Shown here: piece by piece, positions 1 through 10,239 of the stretch
Layout of the letters: each line of letters starts with the position of its first letter
Numbering within the stretch: the first letter of the stretch is position 1
Source of the DNA: Xanthostigma xanthostigma
Lineage: Eukaryota > Arthropoda > Insecta > Raphidioptera > Raphidiidae
Length of the DNA: 64,000 nucleotides
Direction: 5' to 3'
Assembly (NCBI GenBank): GCA_963575645.1
Contig: OY754475.1
Span: 19,320,509-19,384,508, forward strand
Program-made: the position numbers and the translations under genes
The notes under the pieces: model-generated
Databases searched by the model: none
What the model saw: only the letters and a program-made list of their open reading frames with translations
Told to the model about the DNA's origin: nothing

Positions 1-299
1 ATCGTATTCACTCCAACAAATTAACAATAAAATAGTTCTATATTCACGTAATAACTAATAACATTACGTATATGCAGTTCGCAGTACGTTTCTGTGCGAC
101 CAATAAAACCCACGTCACAATATCGATTTTTTTTAATCAATATAAATAAAAAAGCAGATGTTCGTTTGTTCAAAATCTTAAATTTCCGAAAGTTCTTCAC
201 CAATTGCTTTGAAATTTTGACACAACGTTGTATTCCAATACGCGCGTTTTTTATGTATACCTTTTATATAGATGTTACACGTGTGACAGGTGAAAACAT
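1..299. other. No gene seen
   Basis: AT-rich sequence with only short chance reading frames on both strands. I recognise no repeat, RNA or coding signal in it. Confidence 0.6.
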
Positions 300-800
300 G
301 TTTTTTTTAAACAGCGCCATCGGTTGGACGTTAAAGCAACACACGCTATACTAAATATTTTACGGCAACGGGAGTGCCATCTGTTGACTGCATCTTTTGG
401 ACGGTAAAGCAACACAAGCTATACTAAATACTTTACGTCAATGAAACCATCATCTGTTGCATACAGCGCCATCTGTTGAACGTTAAACCAACTTACGGCT
501 GTTGTGTTTAATAAATACACGCGTCCATAATTATTTTAATATTCAAGACTTAATTTTAATCTGAGATCTTTTTTTTTTACAATTAATTTTATATCAAAAG
601 TAAATTACATAATACAAAATTAAGAATTATGCAATTTATAATTTAAAATAAAAGTGGATTTCTACATTACAACGACATACTAAATATTTTACGGTAAAGG
701 GAGCGTCATCTGTTGAACGTTAAAGTAACACGCGCTAAACTAAACATTTTACGGCAGCGGGAGCACCATTTATTGAACGTAACATCAACGTACACAAACC
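300..800 (+). repeat. Degenerate tandem repeat array (GCCATCTGTTG units)
   Basis: About five imperfect units. Each holds GCCATCTGTTGAACGTTAAA-like sequence followed by CAACACACGCTATACTAAA and TTTTACGGCAACGGGAG. Examples begin near 307, 375, 465, 685 and 745. The array is interrupted by AT-rich sequence at about 530-680. Unit spacing is uneven (roughly 65-75 bp where units are adjacent). Function is unknown; it looks like decayed minisatellite or repeated TE ends. No gene is seen from 800 to 1150. Confidence 0.6.
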
Positions 801-1548
801 AGACTGAGCCACTGCAACGCGCGGCCGGGTACAGCTAGTACTGATAAAAATCTGTAATAACCAATTACCGAACATTTTCGACATGAGTTTCTGTTAGGCT
901 ATGTTTTGTTTGTGAGTCAGTCTTCAAGTTTTGTTAGGTAGTGAAAAAATCGAGCATCAAAGTTCCGTAATTTTAACCGCACAGATGAGTTATGAGAGCT
1001 GCGCGTTTGTTTGGCATTGACTATTCAACAAATTAACAAAGCCTGCGATTGGCACCTCATCAGACGTCATTAGAATGCTCAACTGATCTCTAAATGTATG
1101 GATTTTCGATAGTCATTTGTCAGCTAGTTCTGAAGCCTCTTAGAAGTTGAGATATAGTCGGTTTTTTTAGTGTGGTGAACCTGATCTGGTTACTTTGGTT
1201 ACTGTTTTTGTTATAATTGAGGATTTTTTTGGAAATCAACTTTACTTTGAAAATTACATCTGTCAAAAATGACACAATAACTTGACGTGTAAAATTTGGT
1301 AAAATATCACTTGATGGGCTCCTACGATTTTTGCGAATTTTGAAACGAACAAAACTGTCCATTGTTATAGGACAGTTGAAGAAACACACTTTTTTTCAAG
1401 AAAAAACTACAAATGCCCGAAATTAAAGAAATTGACGTTAATATAATGATGATTTAGACACCATATTGACTTCCACTGAACAGTGCGACAACACCATATT
1501 TACTTTTATTCTATACTGAGCATAGGAATAAAACCGCAATCGAGCTAT

Positions 1549-1882
1549 TAGGGTGCAAAAATATACTTCTGTCTTTTTTTACGCCGTAAGCACTGGCGTA
1601 TCCAGAAGGGCAAATCAAGCACGGGGCACCCGGCTTAAGAAATTTCTAATTTGCTCCCTCTTGGGCCAAAAACTGGGTACGCCCATGTTAACGTCAAATT
1701 TTTGAAACAGAGATACTTTATTCAGATTGAATGCAAGTAAATCAACCAATCCTATCATCGGCGAAATCAGGGAATTATATCGAAGAAAGAGACGCAGATA
1801 TATTTACGATACGCTTTGTTGCGTTCACTCACCGCACATTGTCTAAATAGGCACTGATTTATATAGTTAATTAATAGATATA
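1549..1882. repeat. Dispersed repeat, family shared with 53046-53390
   Basis: Both copies share ATACTTCTGTCTTTTTT, ACGCCGTAAGCAC(T/A)GGCGTATCCAG, a GC-rich CACGGGG.ACCCGGCTTAAG segment and an ending with ATAGTTAATTAATAGATATA. The sequence is noncoding. The family is not recognised. Confidence 0.6.
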
Positions 1883-2066
1883 TGGACAACACTAATAATG
1901 TTTTATTAAGCTACACCACCCCGCAATAGTTTTTTTAATAACTCCTCTCAAACGCCCTCCCTTTTCACTGCGCAAAAAAACGACTCCTTAATTGGAATCT
2001 TATATGTTGAAAATTTTATAGATATTGACCTAACCGAAAGTAACTAACAAGATGGTTATACGGTAC

Positions 2067-2620
2067 TAGCGGTCCCGTCCGGTTTCACGCGGGTGTATAA
2101 GAACAAATGGAGAAGGGAGGAACATGAGTACACACGTTCATCTTAGTTTACCGAGATGAATGTTGTGTCCAAATTTCATGATGATCGGAGTTACCGTTCA
2201 AAAGCTTTTATCGATAAAATTTAAATGTAAGCCTTAGAAGAAAGCAATGTAGAAAATTAAAAAAAAAATTATTTTCGCCCAACGTGGAGCTCGAACCCAC
2301 AACCCTGATATTGACAGTCGTGTGCTCTACCGATTGAGCCATCCGACGTTGTATATCAGAACGCTAATATGAGTATATTATTTAGTTAGTGCATTTCACC
2401 TGAATAGAAGCTTATTTTTGACATACATTTTGCAACATTTTTCATTAATGGTCCGCTCCTAATGGTCGTAGCATGATATTATATAGCCTATAGCCTTTCT
2501 CGATTAATGGGCTATCCAACAAAATTTTTTTTTTTTCAATTTGAACCAGTAGAGTCTGAGATTAGCGCGTTCAAACAAACAAACAAACAAACTCTTGAGC
2601 TTTATATATTAGTATAGATT
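2067..2620 (+). mobile_element. RTE-like LINE tail with an antisense tRNA-derived module
   Basis: It runs from ACTAGCGGTCCCGTCCGG to TATATATTAGTATAG. The part reading CCAAATTTCATGATGATCGG followed by a run of CAAA units is typical of short LINE (RTE-type) 3' ends in insects. About 2277-2353, on the minus strand, is a tRNA-like segment with an A-box (GGCTCAATCGGTAG) and a B-box (GGTTCGAG). Fuller and partial copies lie at about 41155-41763, 45600-45780, 46240-46425, 46751-47055, 57987-58140 and 62601-62870. The last full-length type lacks the tRNA module. Confidence 0.65.
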
Positions 2621-2963
2621 AAAAATGACTTGTAACTTGTAAGTACTGTATTTTGTGCTATTAATATCGGACGTTTGTACAGTTTTTTTTCCTTGAAATA
2701 AAGTGTGTTTCAAAGGGAAGCGACTTCTTTATCTGTCCTGTAGCAATGGACAGCTTCGATCGTAATTTCTAAATTTGCCAATATCGTTGGAGATCAAATG
2801 AAATTTTAACTAAAATTTTAACAATATATCTTTGTCCCAAGATAAACGTGTAAACTGTAAAAGAATTAATTTTTGAAAATATTCTCAGTTACGACAAAAC
2901 AGTAACCAAATCTGGTTCACCACACTTAAAAAAACTGACTATAACAATTAGTTGGCTTACATA

Positions 2964-4978
2964 ATGATAAAAATATCGCTAAATGGCTTCGACTTCAGCG
3001 CAATGTGTCGATTGTGCTTAACAAGAGGCGGCACGTTGTTAGATATATTTGTCGTTTCATCTGAATTTACGGAGCAAATAGCTGATATAATTATGAAGTG
3101 TGCTCCGGTTCAGGTAAGGTCGCTTATTATACTTGATTACAATTAGTTACAAAGCAGGCTGTGAATCTCCCAAGTAAACGAAATAAATTGTCAACATCAC
3201 TTAAAATATGAACTATTAATTATTAATTATAGATAGATAAATAGATCAAATGCTTCATCGTGACATACAAGTCTGTATAATAGAGATCACACTTTCGCGA
3301 TTCGCAGATAACGAAATGCGACGAGATGCCGAATTTCATCTGTCGATCATGTTACACTCAATTGGAAAAAAGTCACCAGTTCCAGAAGCAAATCGTACTG
3401 TCTGACCAAACACTGCGGAGCTATCTTCTGCAAAAACGAACTTCGAACAGACAAACCAATGCTGCATGTTCCATTAAGGGACCTTCTGAGGATTCTTTAA
3501 TTCACGAAACTAATAAGGATATCACAATGAAAAGCGAGTCTTTAGACTTTCAAGACGTATCTGATATTAATGTCAACTTGAAAGAAGAGGTGCCTTCGAG
3601 TGATGCTTCAACATACACAATTAGCGAGAAAATCTTTATAAAATCTGAAATTAAAGAGGAACCAATTGATAACGAATCATCCATGCCAGTGGAATGCACT
3701 GATAACTTAATAGAAACTTTATCTAGAGAAGGCGGTAGTAAAACCAACAGTGAAATTAAAGAAGAACCGATAGATGACAATTCGTTAAAACCAACGGAAT
3801 GTACTGATATCTTAATAACCGATACGGAAATCATGTTTAAAAACTCAGAAATCGAAGAGCAATCGGATAACTTCACGCGTCATTCTCCTGCAGATTTAAC
3901 AGAACAGCGTGAAGATGGCATCAAAAATACTCCGGGGATTCATAAGAAACACAATAAATTGAGTAAAATGAAATATACGTGTAAACTTTGTAGTAAACGT
4001 TTCACCACTTTGAGTAAATTTAATATTCACAAACGTGCGCATACGGGAGAGAAGCCGCATCAGTGTGACGTTTGTAATAAGTTTTTTAGCTTTCCGAGTG
4101 ATCTTAAAATACACCAACGTGTACATACTGGTGAGAAACCGTATCGGTGTGACGTTTGTAAAAAGAGTTACACTCGATCGGATCGTTTGAAAAATCATCT
4201 ATGTCATACTGGTGAGAAGCCGCACAAGTGTGACTTTTGTAACAGATGTTTTACATTTTCACACGATTTGATAACACACCAACAGGTACATACTGGTGAG
4301 AAGCCGCACGGGTGTGACGTTTGTAAGAAGTTTTTTAGCTTTCCGAGTGATTTGATAAGACACCAACGCATACATACTGATGAGAAGCCACATCAGTGTG
4401 ACGTTTGTAAAAAGGGTTTCACTCGGTCGAGTGATTTGCGAAAACATCAGCGCGTACACACTGGTGAGAAACCATACCAGTGTGACGTTTGCAATATGTG
4501 TTTCGGCGAATTGAGTGCTTTAAACATACATGAACGGGTACATACTGACAAGATGCCATATCAGTGTGACGTTTGTAATAAGTACTTTAGCCAATTCGTT
4601 AATTTAACAAAACATCAACGCGTACATACTGGCGAGAAACCATTTCGATGTGACGTTTGTAATAAGAGTTTCGGCCAATCGGCTTATTTGAAATATCACC
4701 AGCGTGTACATACTGGTGAGAAACCATATCAGTGTGACGTTTGTAATAAGCTTTTTAGCTTTTCAAGTGATTTGATAAGACATCAACGCGTACATACCGG
4801 TGAGAAGCCGTATCAGTGTGACGTTTGTAATAAAGGTTTCAGCCAATCGGTTTATTTGAAGAAACATCAGCGTGTACATACTGACGAGAAACCATATCGG
4901 TGTGACGTTTGTAATGAACAATTTACTCAGTCAGCCAGTTTAAATAGCCACAAGCGGAAACACTCGTCAGTTGTTTAA
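2964..4978 (+). CDS. ZAD-C2H2 zinc-finger protein, gene 1 of tandem array
   Basis: Two exons: 2964-3113 and 3308-4978, with intron 3114-3307 (GTAAGG...TTCGCAG, phase 0), giving about 606 residues. The ZAD spans the intron, with zinc cysteines C15 and C18 in exon 1 and C62 and C65 in exon 2 (CRSC). ZAD is a known arthropod dimerisation module. A linker (about 95-270) carries two IKEEPID motifs and one LKEEVPS, which fit the SUMO consensus. Twelve C2H2 fingers with TGEKP-type linkers fill about 272-602. Finger 3 is one residue short between its histidines (HLCH). ATG 2964 is chosen because it gives the same 150-nt exon 1 as the four paralogues. AATAAA lies about 60 nt after the stop. Likely a nuclear DNA-binding regulator; targets unknown. 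Confidence 0.88.
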
Positions 4979-5005
4979 TTTATGGTTAATCATAATCTTC
5001 AAATC

Positions 5006-5093
5006 TTTGATTAACGTCTGAATAGAACTCTTCAAATAAATAAAATAGTCGACCAATTTTATTTATTTGAAGAGTTCTATTCAGACGTTAATC
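5006..5093. repeat. Hairpin just downstream of gene 1
   Basis: A near-perfect inverted repeat: TTAACGTCTGAATAGAACTC, CTTCAAATAAATAAAAT, a short GTCGACC centre, then the reverse complement. Related sequences occur at about 29936-29975 and 36845-36886, so this is probably a short dispersed foldback MITE rather than a terminator. Its AATAAA could serve gene 1 for polyadenylation. Confidence 0.6.
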
Positions 5094-5542
5094 TGTTAGT
5101 TATCTTCCACGACAAAATATATGACGTGTTACGTGAAATATTTAATTAAAAAAATCGCAAATCTCATTAAACTAATTATTATTTATCCTTGACTAGTGTC
5201 GTCCTAACAGATAGGTGATTTATTAATTAATATATTAAGAATATTAAAATTTAAAAAAATAAATATTTAAATAAGACTTGGAAGAGAATGAATTTAAAAA
5301 ACTGTACCGTCATCAACATCATAAATTAAATTGAAGCAAAAATTAATAGTTTCTTTGCAAATACGAACATCCATGGAAAGTCCTACGATTTACTAGTAAC
5401 TTTTAAGGTAGAATAGAATAGAATTTATTATCCATATATTTTGTCAAAAGCACAAAGTACAAAATAATAAATATAAATCGATATGCTAAGTAATATACAT
5501 AATTAAATACGAAAAAAAATCAATGCTATAAAGACACATTAA
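5094..5542. other. No gene; possible LINE tail remnant
   Basis: AT-rich. The part at about 5405-5470 (GAATAGAATAGAATTTATTA) resembles the reverse complement of a LINE 3' end with its short tandem tail. Nothing else is seen. Confidence 0.4.
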
Positions 5543-5936
5543 GTTAGTACGAGCACCAAGGCAACTTTAAATAAAAATCTTGATTTTTTTTATATTTCGG
5601 TAGATGGATGATATGTTTTCATTGATTTCTTCAAAACTAGTCGATGGAAATTTAAAAAAAACTATTTAAATTATAGTTAAAACCTTAATTAATAACAGTA
5701 GTTTTTTTAATTTCCACCGACTAGTTTTGGAGAAATCAATGAAAACATATCATCCATCTACCGTTTTATCATGAAGCCAATGTTAAATATGCCTTCTTTT
5801 GAAGTCATTTATTTATTTAAATAATCGGGCAACCCCCCCTAAAATTTTCAGAATTGGTTTAGACTTAGTCCAACTTCATATAAAAAAAATCAAGACTTTT
5901 ATTTAAAAATGCCTTGGTGTTCATACTACCTTATGT
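5543..5936. mobile_element. Foldback MITE (AGTACGAGCACCAAGGCA ends)
   Basis: The termini are inverted copies: GTACGAGCACCAAGGCA on the left, TGCCTTGGTGTTCATAC on the right. Inner arms (GATGGATGATATGTTTTCAT and complement) continue the palindrome with an AT-rich centre. Half of a second copy with the same arm is at about 40190-40335. No coding capacity. Confidence 0.7.
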
Positions 5937-5957
5937 AAAGCTTTACTCTTCTTTTAT

Positions 5958-6474
5958 GCCGGCACTTCACATGGCTATTTGTATTTGTGTATTTGGCATA
6001 TTTGGCAAACAATTACCAAGTGTGGAGGGTCTATTTGACAAAGTGTTGGCCTTATTTGCCTATTTGACAAATAAGGCCAATACCAAATACGCGTCACCGT
6101 GCGGTTGTCGGTTTTTCGAGGCACATCAAAGGAGTCAAATAGGCAAATACGGCAAATAAACCATCCACACAATGGCCATATTCAGAAGCGCACGCGCCGT
6201 GAACCTGTACGAACGTGCAGTATTTTTGTTTCTGTGCTGTGAGCGAGAACTGGAACAATTACTATTGAAAATGAATTGGGACAATGAAACAGTGCTAAAA
6301 TTCCTGGAATTTTGAGCTTTGCGTTCTGCTGCCAAATGTTTGTGTGTTTGCTATTTGACGGCCATGTGTAGATGGTCGTATTTGCCTCTATTTGCATGTT
6401 TGTCTTGAACGTCAAATAGTTTGCCAAATACAACAAACAACCAATAGCGAACACGAATAGCCATGTGAAGTGCC
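5958..6474. mobile_element. TIR MITE (GGCACTTCACATGGCTATT ends)
   Basis: The left GGCACTTCACATGGCTATT and right AATAGCCATGTGAAGTGCC are perfect inverted termini of about 19-20 bp, followed by looser matching with TTTGGCAAAC-type arms. The interior repeats ATTTGCCTATTTG motifs. Open frames here exist in several frames at once and reflect the palindromic sequence, not genes. Confidence 0.7.
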
Positions 6475-6793
6475 ACCTTTAAACAATAAATTCAAGATTT
6501 TTAATATCATGCGGTATCATAGTGTACATTTCGGCAAAATTACATAAGTATTATATCTAGTGTTTTGTCAGTGGGTTGGTCAGAAATGTATTGTAATTTT
6601 TTATCAGGCCATGCATTCACTGGATAAGTATCACCGGTGACCAAGACTGACTGTTTGGTCGTTTTTTTTCAGTCTATTAATATCTCATAAATCCTTAAAC
6701 ATAATACGGCGTTGTTGTGGTGTTCAGTATCTGTGATGTTATGAATTTTTTGGCAGTGCAGTGTTATCATCGTGAGGAAGTAAGATTCAAATA

Positions 6794-8498
6794 ATGGAAG
6801 AAATAGTGATAAATGACTTCGACTCAAGTACAACGTGTCGATTGTGCTTATCAAAAGGCGTTGCTGTTTTAAATATATTTGCCTTTTCAGACAAGTTAAT
6901 GGACCAAGTAGCGGATGTAATTATGAAGTGTGCTCCGGTTCAGGTAAGTCACTTTTAAATAGTTTGCTATTTATTATGTTTATATATTTCACAAACCATT
7001 ATAGTTTAATAATGTACCGCTAATTCATTTTCACTTTGTAGTTCCCAAAGTGTTATAAATTATACATAGATATATGTATGGCAAAATACCACATTTTTTT
7101 AATAAATATATTCATGATTCTTAGATAGCAAGATGCGATGAGATGCCGAACATAATCTGCGAATCATGTTATACTCAACTGGAGAAATGTAATCAGTTCC
7201 AGAAGCAAATAGTGCAGTCTGATCAAACACTACGTCGCTATCTACAACAACGAACTTCTAACAAACAAATCAAGGCTGAATGTTCCATTCAGGGGCCTTC
7301 TGAAGATTCTTTAATTCATAACATTAATACAGATGTCACGATGAAATGTGAAACTTTAGAATTTCAAGACGCGTCTGATATTAATATCAACTCGAAAAGA
7401 GAGATGCCTTCAAATTATACTTCAGTATACAGAAGAAACGAGGAAATCTGTTTGAAATCTGAAATTAAAGAAGAACCAATTGATGATAATTCAGCGATTT
7501 CAACTGAATGTACAGGTGACTTAGACATCGGTAATGGAATCAAGTTAAATGACTCAGATACCGAACAACAATCTGATAACGTCACACATATTCCTCCTGC
7601 TGATAATGATGCAACAGAATATTTTGATAATTGTAAAGATGAAAACAGAAACACTTCGGGAAGCGATAAGAACGAAGAATCAACTAAAAGGATATATAAA
7701 TGTGAGCATTGTAAGAAATGTTTTGCTTTTTTAAGTCAATTTAATATTCACAAGTATGAACATACTGGAGAGAAGCCGTATCAGTGTGACGCTTTTAAAG
7801 AGCGTTTCAGCGAACCAAAAACTTTGAAAATACACCAGCGTCTACATACTGGTGAGAAGCCATATCAGTGTGACGCTTGTAAAGAGCGTTTCAGCGAACC
7901 AAAAACTTTGAAAATACACCAGCGTCTACATACTAGTGAGAAGCCATATCAGTGTGACGCTTGTAAAGAGCGTTTCAGCGAACCAAAAACTTTGAAAATA
8001 CACCAGCGTCTACATACTGGCGAGAGGCCGTATCAGTGCGATTTTTGCGACAGGAGTTTCAATCAATTGTGTCATTTGAAATCACACCAGCGCATACATA
8101 ATGGTGAGAATTCGTATCAGTGTGACGTTTGTAACGAGCGTTTCAGCGAAACAATTCTTTTTAAAATACATCAGCGTCTACATACTGATAAGAAGTCATT
8201 TCAATGCGATAATTGCGACAGGGGTTTCAATAAATTGTCTCATTTGAAATCCCACCAGCGCATACATACGGGTGAGAATTCGTATCAGTGTGACGTTTGT
8301 AATAAGTGGTTTAAAGAATCATCTTATTTAATAAAACATCAACGATTGCATACTGGTGAGAAACCATATCAAAGTGACATTGATGATAAATGTTTGAGCT
8401 CTTCCTATGATTTGAAAACTTACCAACGCGTACATACTGGTGAGAAGCCATATCAATATAGCCACAAGTGTAAAAACCATAAAGATATAAGTAACTAG
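6794..8498 (+). CDS. ZAD-C2H2 zinc-finger protein, gene 2, with MITE-altered C-terminus
   Basis: Exons 6794-6943 and 7125-8498, with intron 6944-7124 (GTAAGT...TTAG, phase 0), giving about 507 residues. The ZAD cysteines are C15, C18, C62 and C65. The linker (about 95-240) has one IKEEPIDD motif. The finger region (about 240-500) is decaying. Finger 2 has lost its second zinc cysteine (Cys to Phe, 7794-7796). Fingers 2-4 are a recent 84-bp triplication. Finger 9 (YQSDIDDKCL) lacks both cysteines and one histidine. The last six residues (HKDISN) and the TAG come from a hAT-like MITE at 8478-8762. The ancestral ending, matching SSVV plus stop in gene 1, now lies beyond it at 8771-8785. The gene may be losing function but is open throughout. 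Confidence 0.82.
7779..8030 (+). repeat. Three tandem 84-bp zinc-finger units in gene 2
   Basis: Units 7779-7862, 7863-7946 and 7947-8030 are almost identical. All encode a finger with helix residues SEPKTLKIH. The first differs at the second zinc cysteine codon (TTT instead of TGT). This is a very recent unequal-crossover expansion. Confidence 0.9.
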
Positions 8499-8762
8499 AG
8501 TACGCGAGTGAGCCTTGAAAGTGTCTGCGATTGAGAGAGAGAAGGCTACTTACAATTCCGTATCACTATGGTAACTAAAGATAATATAAACAGCACATGG
8601 CTAGTTATATAAGGGTATCGTTTTCCCCGCCCTCCTCTCAACAGTTAATGATCTGTCAACGAGCGCTCATGAGAGAGAGAGAGAGAGAGAATGATATGGA
8701 ACGATTGCATCGTTCTCTCTCTGAACTGCAGACACTTTCACTTATGGCAAGCATAAAATATG
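8478..8762. mobile_element. hAT-type MITE inside the coding end of gene 2
   Basis: 285 bp flanked by the perfect 8-bp duplication GTAAAAAC (8470-8477 and 8763-8770). The left terminus CATAAAGATATAAGTAACTA matches the ends of the sister copy at 60801-61017, and both copies contain GAAAGTGTCTGC-type inverted subterminal arms. A (GA)n run is present. The element supplies gene 2 with its present stop codon. Confidence 0.85.
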
Positions 8763-8873
8763 GTAAAAACTCGTCAGTTGTTTAATTTTACATGTTTTTT
8801 CGGACAACACAAATGATAATCTGTAATTGTTAGTAGAAGTTTTGTTCCAAAAATATGTAATAATTGAAGAAGA

Positions 8874-9216
8874 TTTATTTGGTTGAGGAACAATTGAAAA
8901 ATAACATTCACCAGAGTATCGCTTGTGTTCAACGTTTCGAAAAAAATATTCATCATCAGGGCCTCAATGCAAGTTGAGATGGTAAATTGTGCAAATTATT
9001 GTTATATACATGATCATTCATTTTGAATTTGAACAGTTTACAAATTTAAAAATATCATAAAACAGTTTTTAAAGAAAATCGTTCTGTCCAATATATAAAT
9101 AAATATTGTACTTGCATTGAGGCCCTGATGATGAAAATATATTTTTCGAAACGTTGGCCATAAGCGATACTCTGGTAAAGCTTATTTTTCAATTATTCCT
9201 CAACCAAATAAATTTC
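8874..9216. mobile_element. Inverted-repeat remnant resembling Penelope-like element termini
   Basis: The arm at 8874-8985 (ATTTATTTGGTTGAGGAA...CCAGAGTATCGCTT...GGGCCTCAATGCAAG) is the reverse complement of about 9113-9216. Both arms carry a CGAAACGTT core next to a GATGATG stretch. That arrangement is typical of the regulatory repeats of Penelope-like elements and related retroelements. No reverse transcriptase remains. The class assignment is inference. Confidence 0.5.
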
Positions 9217-9864
9217 CTTCGATAATCTGTAAGTTGAAACAATGTGTTAAAATGTTTAAACAAGGAAATAGTAAGAAAATAAAGAACTGTGTATTTAAAA
9301 AAATGCAAAAAGTATTTGAAAAAGACTTACAAAAGAACGATATTATTCAAAAACTGTGCTTCCATCAAATATGAAGTTTGCTAAATCAATATCCTTGGAA
9401 TCGTTATATCAAATTGTTGAGAGAAACCATGGAATAGCTACACCCAATAATATATAACCTGAATTCTTATTGTGGACTGCGCTTTTTATACAAACGTTTA
9501 TAATATAAAGTAGCATTTTTGTGTTTTTCATCTGTATTTTTTCTTTATATAGCACCTAAGTATTTCTGCCCGTGATTTATTTAAAGTTTAAACAATAAAC
9601 TATTGAACGTCAGTATGTCAAACAATATGTCCGGTTCACTGAGCGAGGAGGGTAGAGTATGCGTGTGGTCATCTCTATCCTTTTCCTACGCGCACGATTG
9701 AGGCTAATGTATTATTTTGAGAGAGCTAGAAATTGGTTGCAACATCGGTCTGTGTTTTTCTTTGGTAGAAGGACACCTTTTAGACCGCTAGGGCATGTGC
9801 AGGCAATTACGAGACTTTGAAACGAACAATGAGTTAACTCGTAGTGAAAATATCCATAACTGAT
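9217..9864. other. Intergenic, no gene seen
   Basis: AT-rich spacer between gene 2 and the 5' block of gene 3. No repeat family or ORF with support. Confidence 0.5.
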
Positions 9865-10239
9865 ACATCGAATTCAGAAAATCTACGTGAAAATATTGAA
9901 ACACAAATAAAATCTTTCCAACAATGAGTGGAAAATATTTATTTTTAATTCCCATATTGTACCGGGTCGGATTTTCATGTTTTGCGCTCAAGGTTCAAAC
10001 AAAATTGGCGCCACGCTTCATCTTTTAATATACCCCAAACTATTTTTCACACAAAATCATCTCGTTCAAACGCTATAAGTTAAACATTGCTACGCCATCA
10101 GCCTTAATGGCGTCCAAGCGTCGTTCCAATTTAGCAACGGACTGTTTTCATAAAAGTGTGGAAAATAATCTTTCTGTAATCGACTCTGCTACACCGTTTC
10201 AGAAACGTACGCCACTGGGTAAAGAGTAAAATTCATACA
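9865..10239 (+). promoter_or_regulatory. Conserved 5' flank of gene 3, shared with gene 4
   Basis: About 370 bp aligns with 13263-13637 upstream of gene 4. Shared blocks include GAGTGGAAAAT.TTTATTTTTAAT, TAAGTTAAACATTGCTACGCC, TTAGCAA and AAAGAGTAAAATTCA just before the ATG. A dyad, ACGCCAT-N8-ATGGCGT (10092-10113), is kept in both copies, with a 7-bp spacer in gene 4. The block likely contains promoter and 5'UTR, but no transcription start is proven. Confidence 0.5.

Larger units (their letters stand above)
1153..2943. mobile_element. DNA transposon remnant with roughly 255-bp terminal inverted repeats
   Basis: The left arm (about 1153-1409) and right arm (about 2683-2943) are inverted copies. 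Both contain TATAGTC(A)GTTTTTTTA, GTGGTGAACC, a TCCATTG..AGGACAG block and AAACACACTTT. TATA lies at both ends, compatible with a TA target. No transposase frame remains. The interior holds two other repeats (about 1549-1882 and 2067-2620). The right end stops only 20 bp before the ATG of zinc-finger gene 1, so the element is the immediate 5' flank of that gene. Confidence 0.7.

Noticed and set aside
3550-4459. Minus-strand frames opposite gene 1 and similar ones opposite genes 2-5
   Set aside because: They mirror the repeated finger codons (for example TNVTLMWLL) and have no independent start, domain or context.
5914-6454. Overlapping frames on both strands
   Set aside because: They lie in a palindromic MITE and are reflections of each other.
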